64,000 nucleotides of DNA, from positions 1-64,000 of the forward strand of contig BNCN01000017.1 of the NCBI GenBank assembly GCA_014656495.1. Direction: 5' to 3'. Made by a program: the position numbers and the translations under genes. The notes beneath the pieces are model-generated. The model was not told the origin of the DNA, did not search any database, and saw nothing but the letters and a program-made list of their open reading frames with translations. Positions within the stretch are counted from its first letter, which is position 1; each line of letters starts with the position of its first letter. Positions 51,758 through 64,000 of the stretch are shown here, piece after piece. This stretch comes from Comamonas sp. KCTC 72670 (GTDB lineage Bacteria; Myxococcota; Myxococcia; Myxococcales; Myxococcaceae).

Positions 51758-52936
51758 TCAGCGGCGGCGGCTTGGGTACGCCTGAATCTGCGTGGCGTAC
51801 GTGTCGCCGTCCGCGATGTAGTTGAACGCGGCCTGGATAGGCGTGCCCTCGGTGAGTTGCTGCGGGGACACGCGCCTGCCGTTGGCGCTGATGCGGGTGG
51901 TGTTGGTCACGAAGAGGTTGAAGGTGTCGCCGGACTCGGCGTCGCGGACCACGACGCGGTCCTTGCCGACCGAGGCGACCCGGCCCTGCATGACGACGCT
52001 GGCCAGCACCGTGGACCCGACGTCCGCGTCGGACGCGGCGGCTTGAGTGCCCGAGCCACCCGTGCCCGTCTCGGTGCGGCGCAAGGTTTCCACCTCGCGT
52101 TCGAGCCGCTGGACCTGCTCACGGAGCCGGGCGACTTCCTGTTCGAGGTTCTCGGGCTGCTGCGCGCGAGCCGCCGTTGTTGTGTCGCCGCTCGAGTTCG
52201 CGGTCTGAGGCGTGGCGCTGCCTGCTGCATCGCTCATGGCGGCACCCGCCTGCGTGCCATTCCCAGCGGTTCCTGTGTCCGTTGCGCCGCTCGTGGCGGC
52301 ACCCGCTTGCGTGCCGTTCCCAGCGGTTCCTGTGTCCGTTGCGCCCCTCGTGGTGGCACCCGCCTGCGTGCCGTTCCCAGCGGTTCCTGTGTCCGTTGAG
52401 CCGCTCGTGGCGGCACCCGCTTGCGTGCCGCTGCCGCCGGTTCCCGTACCCGCTGAGCCGCTCGTGGTGGCGCCTGCCTGCGGATTGCTCCCACCGGTCC
52501 CTGTGCCTGCACCCGTCGCGGAGCCGTAGAACGTTCCTGTCGTGTCGCTCGAAGCCGTCTGGCCTGTGCCTGCCGTGCCCGCGGAAGGGACGTTCATCCC
52601 AGCGCCGCCAACGCCACCGACGTTGGCCGCGGGTGTCCCCGGCTGTCCGCTACCACCGGTCGCGGGCTCCAGGAGGTTCCCCCGAGTCGCCCCAGCGGGA
52701 GGTGCCGCAGGCGGCTCCGCCCCGGTGTTGGTCTCAATCGTGCCCATCGAGGTTCCTCCCGAGTTGCTGGGCGTGAGCTGAGGCGGCGGCGTGAAGTTGC
52801 CCGGCTCGTAGTAGGTCCCCTGCGTTCCGTCGGACGCTGTCCCGGCGGCCGAGCCACCGCCCGTTGCCTGGGCGAGCCCAGCCGACGACGAGAGAAGGCT
52901 GAAGGTCAGGGCGGCATGGGTGATGGCGCGTCGCAT
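51758..52936 (-). CDS. Secreted repeat-rich protein with C-terminal beta domain
   Basis: 392 aa from ATG 52934-52936, with AAAGGAACC upstream. Signal peptide cleaved near LAQA (residue ~24). Residues ~25-245 are a Gly/Thr/Ala/Ser-rich low-complexity region that includes five tandem copies of a 19-residue unit (like ATDTGTAGNGTQAGAATSG). A coiled coil follows at ~255-285 (EQEVARLREQVQRLEREVETL), then a C-terminal domain of ~90 residues starting TVLASVVMQGRVASVGKDRVVVRD, similar to small DUF-type beta barrels. Probably a surface or matrix protein; family not identified. Confidence 0.8.
   Translation of the reverse strand: MRRAITHAALTFSLLSSSAGLAQATGGGSAAGTASDGTQGTYYEPGNFTPPPQLTPSNSGGTSMGTIETNTGAEPPAAPPAGATRGNLLEPATGGSGQPGTPAANVGGVGGAGMNVPSAGTAGTGQTASSDTTGTFYGSATGAGTGTGGSNPQAGATTSGSAGTGTGGSGTQAGAATSGSTDTGTAGNGTQAGATTRGATDTGTAGNGTQAGAATSGATDTGTAGNGTQAGAAMSDAAGSATPQTANSSGDTTTAARAQQPENLEQEVARLREQVQRLEREVETLRRTETGTGGSGTQAAASDADVGSTVLASVVMQGRVASVGKDRVVVRDAESGDTFNLFVTNTTRISANGRRVSPQQLTEGTPIQAAFNYIADGDTYATQIQAYPSRRR
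52227..52511 (-). repeat. Five tandem copies of a 57-bp coding minisatellite
   Basis: Units begin at 52227, 52284, 52341, 52398 and 52455, each exactly 57 bp (19 codons), so the frame is kept. Units 1-3 are almost identical, and 4-5 are diverged, so the array is being homogenised at one end. The copy number probably varies between strains. Confidence 0.85.
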
Positions 52937-53060
52937 GGTCGGTTCCTTTCCCTTGGCTTGGAAAAGGTGAGGCCCAGGAGCGAGGCGGCAAGCGCGGCAC
53001 CAGGCGGGCGGCCAGGAGAATGGCCGCACGATGGGAGCGTTGGCGTCGGAAAGGCGGCGG

Positions 53061-53801
53061 TCAGTACTGCCTGCAGGCCGTGCCCTCCGCCGGAGCACCC
53101 AGCGGCAAGGGGGCCGAGCGTGCGGCTTCGACCTCCGCGTGAGTCGCCACGCCCACCGTGGCCAACCCATCCAGAAGCGCGTCACGCCGACGCTGAAGCC
53201 GGTCGGGTGCGCACTCGACGTCCCAGGCCTTCTCGGAGATGGCGAGGAGGAAGGCCACATCCGCGATGTCCAGCCGGGCGACCTCCTTGTTCAACAACGC
53301 TGGAGCCGCGGCGGCCACGCCGAAGTGGCTCCGGCCAAACCAGAGGTGGTGCGCTTTGAAGGCGAGCAGCTCCTCCGCGCTCCAGGTTCGGGTGAGCCAG
53401 ACGGCCAGGGCCAACTGTTCGAGCGCGCTTGGGGCTCGTGGGGATTCGTTCGACAGCTGATGGGACCACAGGCGGGCCACGAGCTTCGCGAGCTTGAAGC
53501 CCGAGGGATACGCGTCGTCTCCCGGGCTCCGCGAGGGCTGACCGTCGAGCAGGACCTTCGCCACCGTGAAGAGGACGGTGCCAGGCCAGACGGGTTTCAC
53601 GTGAAGCGTCGCGGTGTGCTCGCTGTGAACCCACGCTCCCTGGTTCCAGGACGCTGGCGGGGGCGGGCCCGTCACCTTCTGGGGAAGCGCGGGCACCCTC
53701 GCGAGCGCGGTCCGGTAGACGCACTCCACCGTGGCCAGCGGCACCATGAGCCCGATGCCCAGCAGCCACGCCATGACGATGAAGGCCCGTTTCCAGCGCA
53801 T
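53061..53801 (-). CDS. Degenerate GT51 (peptidoglycan transglycosylase)-like protein
   Basis: 246 aa. N-terminal membrane helix (residues ~6-24). The C-terminal half has the family skeleton of GT51 domains from bifunctional PBPs: KLAKLVARLW, LEQLALAVWLTRTWSAEELLAFKAHHLWFG, HFGVAAAAPALLNKE, LDIADVAFLLAI and RRRDALLDGLATVG. The catalytic EDxxFxxHxG motif is not found and the protein is shorter than MtgA, so it is probably not an active glycosyltransferase. It may be an envelope regulatory remnant. It is divergent from the gene at 54109. Confidence 0.75.
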   Translation of the reverse strand: MRWKRAFIVMAWLLGIGLMVPLATVECVYRTALARVPALPQKVTGPPPPASWNQGAWVHSEHTATLHVKPVWPGTVLFTVAKVLLDGQPSRSPGDDAYPSGFKLAKLVARLWSHQLSNESPRAPSALEQLALAVWLTRTWSAEELLAFKAHHLWFGRSHFGVAAAAPALLNKEVARLDIADVAFLLAISEKAWDVECAPDRLQRRRDALLDGLATVGVATHAEVEAARSAPLPLGAPAEGTACRQY

Positions 53802-54108
53802 GTCCCCCTCCGATGAGCAAGCTTCGGGCCAGCGCCCCAGGTGGCGTCAGTGCCGACTTTGGCGTGAGCTGTTCGGAAATGTCGGGGGTTTTTTAGCGCG
53901 AAATGTCCCGACATTTCCGAACAGCAAGCGTCGCGCCCCTGGAGGTGAGGTGCGCCCCGGCAGGCGTGCCGTTGCCTCTCCTCCACGGCTCCCGGACACG
54001 GCCCCCTTTGGCCGCGTTCTGTGCTGTCCTGCGGCGACGAAGTGGAATGTGGGGCCGGGCAGGCGTTGACTGCGCCCGGAAGGTTCGTGACGCGAGGGAG
54101 CCGCCGCC
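53802..54108. other. Divergent intergenic region with a long perfect inverted repeat
   Basis: 307 bp between divergent genes. The only clear structure is the 19-bp inverted repeat at 53868-53925. Long antisense open frames cross it but lack coding character. Confidence 0.6.
53868..53925. repeat. Perfect 19-bp inverted repeat
   Basis: Arms GCTGTTCGGAAATGTCGGG (53868-53886) and its exact reverse complement at 53907-53925, separated by 20 bp containing TTTTTT. The right arm overlaps a second palindrome, AAATGTC-CC-GACATTT (53901-53916). It lies between two divergent genes, so it could be a shared operator or a terminator-like structure for either strand. Confidence 0.8.
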
Positions 54109-55008
54109 GTGAGTGGACGGGAGAGCCCGGTGTCTGGAGGCAAGGCGGCGCGCGCCTCCGCGAAAGAGGCCCGTGCTCGCCGCGCGGGCCCGTGGCCGCT
54201 CACCGTCGCGACCGCCGCCGGGCTCGGGTTGCTCGTGTACGTGGCCTCCACCAGCTTGCCCTATCTCATCTCCGCGCCCATCTCGGACCCGTCCTTCGGC
54301 CACCTCAACCACTGCCTCTCGCGATTGATGGATGGCCCGCGGTTGGGCTGGGCCGTGTCTCCGGATGGCTCGCGCGCCGCGGTCTACGGCGCGCAGTCCG
54401 TGGCGATCTGCGCGCGGCAAGGTGGCTCGCGCGTCCTGGCCAGGGCCGGCGTGCGCGCCATCACCTTCGATGGGGAGAACCGCCTCTGGTGGTCCCAGGC
54501 GAAGGCGCTCTGGCGCGACGATGGCGCGGCGGCGAAGCGGGTGGGGGATTTCTCTCCCGTGGCGCTCGTCAGCCACGCCAGCGGGGTGCTGGCGCTGGAC
54601 GCGGAGGGGCAGCTCGTCTCGGTGTCGCCCGAGGGCGCCGTGCTGGGGCAGGCGGCCGTGCCGCCGGACACCGACGCCCGCCTCTCGGTGGGGGCGGAGG
54701 GCGCCTACGCGGCCGTGCTCGCGGGGGACGCGCTCCAGTTCTACGAGGCGCGGACCCTGGCGCCGCTCCCCACCGTCGTGCCCTGCGTGGTGGACAGCCT
54801 GTGGTGGCTCGACAGCCCCGAGCGTGCGTTGGTGGGGTGCGCCCAGCACCCGCGCGGGGAGGCCGGGCAGGCCTTCGAGGTGGACCTGGGGACCGCCCGG
54901 TACGAACCCGTGGAGCGCCCGGCAGGAGCGCCCGCCCGGAGGCTCCTCGGACAGCCCCTCTATGTGCATGGCTGCGACGGATTTCCGTGCACGGCCCCCG
55001 CCCCTTGA
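54109..55008 (+). CDS. Membrane-anchored propeller-like protein
   Basis: 299 aa from GTG 54109, with GAGGGAG 9-15 nt upstream. A basic N-terminus (KAARASAKEARARRAG) precedes one membrane helix (residues ~29-50). The periplasmic part has weak propeller-like repeats (GWAVSPDGSRAAVYG, AITFDGENRLWWSQ, VLALDAEGQLVSVSPEGAVL, YAAVLAGDALQFYEA). It lies 195 bp upstream of the giant hybrid kinase, so operon membership is possible but unproven. Function unknown. Confidence 0.75.
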   Translation: MSGRESPVSGGKAARASAKEARARRAGPWPLTVATAAGLGLLVYVASTSLPYLISAPISDPSFGHLNHCLSRLMDGPRLGWAVSPDGSRAAVYGAQSVAICARQGGSRVLARAGVRAITFDGENRLWWSQAKALWRDDGAAAKRVGDFSPVALVSHASGVLALDAEGQLVSVSPEGAVLGQAAVPPDTDARLSVGAEGAYAAVLAGDALQFYEARTLAPLPTVVPCVVDSLWWLDSPERALVGCAQHPRGEAGQAFEVDLGTARYEPVERPAGAPARRLLGQPLYVHGCDGFPCTAPAP

Positions 55009-55203
55009 GATGTTGGTAGGAGGCGCGGAGGGCGCGTGCCTTTCACCGTGCGTCTGAGCCTTCCGCGCACTGTGTCGGCTGGCGAACGTTCAGGGGGGCG
55101 CGCGCCGGCATTGAATCGACAAGCCCGTGATCTCCCTGGAGATTCGCCCCAGTCCGGGCGCCGCTCCGTGCAGCAGCGTTCATCCCGATCAGAGGTTTCT
55201 CGC

Positions 55204-62607
<7,404 letters not shown>

Positions 62608-62634
62608 TTCCCTGAGTGATGGTTACCGCACGAC

Positions 62635-62668
62635 GCCCCTCTTCCGGGCTTGGGTCCGGACGAGGGGC
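62635..62668 (+). terminator. Hairpin after the hybrid kinase gene
   Basis: Arms GCCCCTCTTCCGG (62635-62647) and CCGGACGAGGGGC (62656-62668) pair at 12 of 13 positions with an 8-nt loop, 28 bp past the stop. There is no long T tract, so readthrough into the next gene is possible. Confidence 0.55.
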
Positions 62669-62734
62669 CGCCTAGCCTCTCCTTGCTTGAGAATCCGTGA
62701 GGCCCAGGCAGATTGATTCCGCCGACTTCATTCA

Positions 62735-64000
62735 ATGACGCCTAGCGAACACATCACCGCGGAACGCAACCAGGAAGGGTCATCCCAGCCGCGGGCGAGC
62801 ATCCTCATGGTGGACGACCATCCGTCCAACCTGCTCGCACTCGAGGCCATCCTCGAGCCGTTGGGACAGGAGCTGGTGAAGGCCACCAGCGGCGAGGAGG
62901 CGCTCAAGTTCCTCCTGCAGCGCGACTTCGCCGTCATCCTGATGGACGTGCAGATGCCGGGGCTGGACGGCTTCCAGACGGCCACCCTCATCAAGCAGCG
63001 CGAGCGCACGCGCACCATCCCCATCATCTTCCTCACCGCGCTCAGCCGCGACGCCGCCCATGTCTTCAAGGGCTACGCGCACGGCGCGGTGGACTACCTG
63101 CTCAAGCCGTTCGACCCTGAAATCCTCCGCTCCAAGGTCAGCGTCTTCGTGGACCTGTTCCTCAAGGAGCAGCAGCTCCAGCGGCAGGCGGTGCTCCTGC
63201 GCCAGCGCGAGCGCGAGGCCCTGGAGCGCCAGAGCGAGCTGCGCCACCTGCGCCTCACGGAGTCGCTGCCCGAGGTGATGTGGGCGGCGCGCTCGGATGG
63301 CAGCTTCACCTACGCCAACCGCGCCGCGCGCGACTACACGGGCATCCAGGCGGACCAGCCGCTGTCGCTCAACACCTTCCTGGAGTTCGTCCACCCGGCG
63401 GACCGCGAGGGGATGCGCGCCGCGTGGGTGCAGGCCATCCGCATGGGCCAGCGCGTGGAGCGCGAGTTCCGCCTGCGCCGCTTCGACGGCGTGTACCGCT
63501 GGCACCTGGCGCGCGCGGTGCCGGAGCGGGAGGAGAATGGCCTGCTGGCCGGCTGGATTGCCGTGGCCACGGACATCGACGACAAGCGCCGGGCGGAGGA
63601 GGCCCAGGGGCGCTTCAAGGCCACGCTGGACGCGACGCTGGACTGCGTCCTCATGTTCTCCCCGGACTCGCTGACGCTCACCTACGCCAACGCGGGCGCG
63701 GCGAAGCAGCTCGCCAGCAGCGCGGAGGAGCTGGTGGGGCTGTCCGTGCTGGAGGTGGAGAGCGCCTTCGACGAGGCGGGCTTCCGCAAGCTGCTGGCGC
63801 CGCTGGTGAGCGGCACCCTGCCCAGCCAGACGTACTCCACCAGCCACCGGCGGCGGGATGGCTCGGAGGTGCCGGTGGAGGTGGTGCTCCAGTACGTGGC
63901 CGCGGATGGCGGCCCGGGGCGCTTCATCTCCGTGGCGCGCGACATCACCGAGCGGCAGCGCGCGGAGACGGCGCTGCGCATGGCCAGCGAGGCGAAGGAC
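62735..64000 (+). CDS. REC-PAS-PAS signalling protein, 3' end beyond window
   Basis: At least 422 aa; the frame is still open at the right edge. Start ATG 62735 is the first possible one after an in-frame stop at 62714-62716; no strong RBS is visible. A receiver domain (residues ~22-140) has the acidic pair in MVDDHP, phospho-acceptor Asp71 in LMDVQMP and Lys in LLKPF. A helical linker follows, then PAS1 (~175-290, ending ATDIDDKRRAEEA) and PAS2 (~295-412, ending ARDITERQRAE). Such proteins usually continue into a histidine kinase or another output domain. Its position 127 bp after the poly-HAMP kinase suggests a phosphorelay with it. Confidence 0.88.
   Translation, partial: MTPSEHITAERNQEGSSQPRASILMVDDHPSNLLALEAILEPLGQELVKATSGEEALKFLLQRDFAVILMDVQMPGLDGFQTATLIKQRERTRTIPIIFLTALSRDAAHVFKGYAHGAVDYLLKPFDPEILRSKVSVFVDLFLKEQQLQRQAVLLRQREREALERQSELRHLRLTESLPEVMWAARSDGSFTYANRAARDYTGIQADQPLSLNTFLEFVHPADREGMRAAWVQAIRMGQRVEREFRLRRFDGVYRWHLARAVPEREENGLLAGWIAVATDIDDKRRAEEAQGRFKATLDATLDCVLMFSPDSLTLTYANAGAAKQLASSAEELVGLSVLEVESAFDEAGFRKLLAPLVSGTLPSQTYSTSHRRRDGSEVPVEVVLQYVAADGGPGRFISVARDITERQRAETALRMASEAKD

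Noticed and set aside
52227-52511. CRISPR-like array
   Set aside because: The units are contiguous 57-bp copies without unique spacers and lie in frame inside a protein gene.
53868-53925. Inverted repeat as the ends of a miniature insertion sequence
   Set aside because: Only 20 bp lie between the arms and no target duplication is visible, so a transposable element is unlikely.

Overview
The window looks like chromosomal DNA from a myxobacterium of the Myxococcus/Corallococcus type. It is very GC-rich, with strong G/C bias at third codon positions, and GTG/TTG starts are frequent. It encodes many lipoproteins with proline-rich linkers, ECF-sigma/anti-sigma signalling and a giant soluble hybrid histidine kinase. 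This is inferred from gene content and composition, not from a database match. I see no rRNA, tRNA or CRISPR array. About 52 protein genes are supported, and the last one runs off the right edge.

Layout. 1-3.75 kb is an accessory-looking end: a lipoprotein of lower-GC composition, about 690 bp with no recognisable gene, and an IS701-type insertion sequence. The IS has terminal inverted repeats and a CTAG target duplication, but its transposase is frameshifted twice. 3.9-8.1 kb (minus strand) is a secreted pair: a Tat-exported DUF1501 protein and a di-haem cytochrome-like DUF1592/1588-type lipoprotein. 8.3-11.9 kb (plus) holds dapD and dapE (lysine/diaminopimelate synthesis) with a ChrR-type zinc/cupin anti-sigma factor between them and no sigma gene beside it, then a histone-H1-like basic protein. 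12-21.4 kb (minus) has beta-propeller-like and other lipoproteins, an outer-membrane protein coupled to a pterin carbinolamine dehydratase, and glycerol kinase. 21.6-27.0 kb (minus) is a compact operon: serine hydrolase, LolD-like ATPase, FtsX/MacB-like permease and an AttH/CrtC-like lipocalin protein.

27-32.6 kb (plus) includes a DUF3467 protein, hemF and a coupled ECF sigma / zinc anti-sigma / periplasmic protein operon. 32.6-34 kb (minus) encodes a haem-oxygenase-fold protein and a V4R/HNOB-like sensor. 34.5-45.5 kb (plus) carries a small basic protein, a phospholipase D-family enzyme, envelope proteins, a BlaI repressor with two operator palindromes and its M56 metalloprotease partner (whose sensor part is a coiled coil, not a beta-lactam-binding domain), an aldehyde-dehydrogenase-fold protein and a TPR protein. 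45.6-53.8 kb mixes a divergent LysR/SDR pair, a secreted PQQ-type sugar dehydrogenase, DUF1684, a CAT-fold protein that has lost its catalytic histidine, a TipAS-domain-only protein, a stand-alone cyclic-phosphate-type receiver, a repeat-rich secreted protein and a degenerate GT51 glycosyltransferase.

54-64 kb is dominated by a ~2467-residue cytoplasmic hybrid kinase. It has about fifteen ~92-residue double-HAMP units in exact 276-bp register, then GAF, HisKA, HATPase and three receiver domains. A REC-PAS-PAS protein follows and probably acts in the same pathway. The poly-HAMP array, with its internal duplications, is the most striking element of the window.
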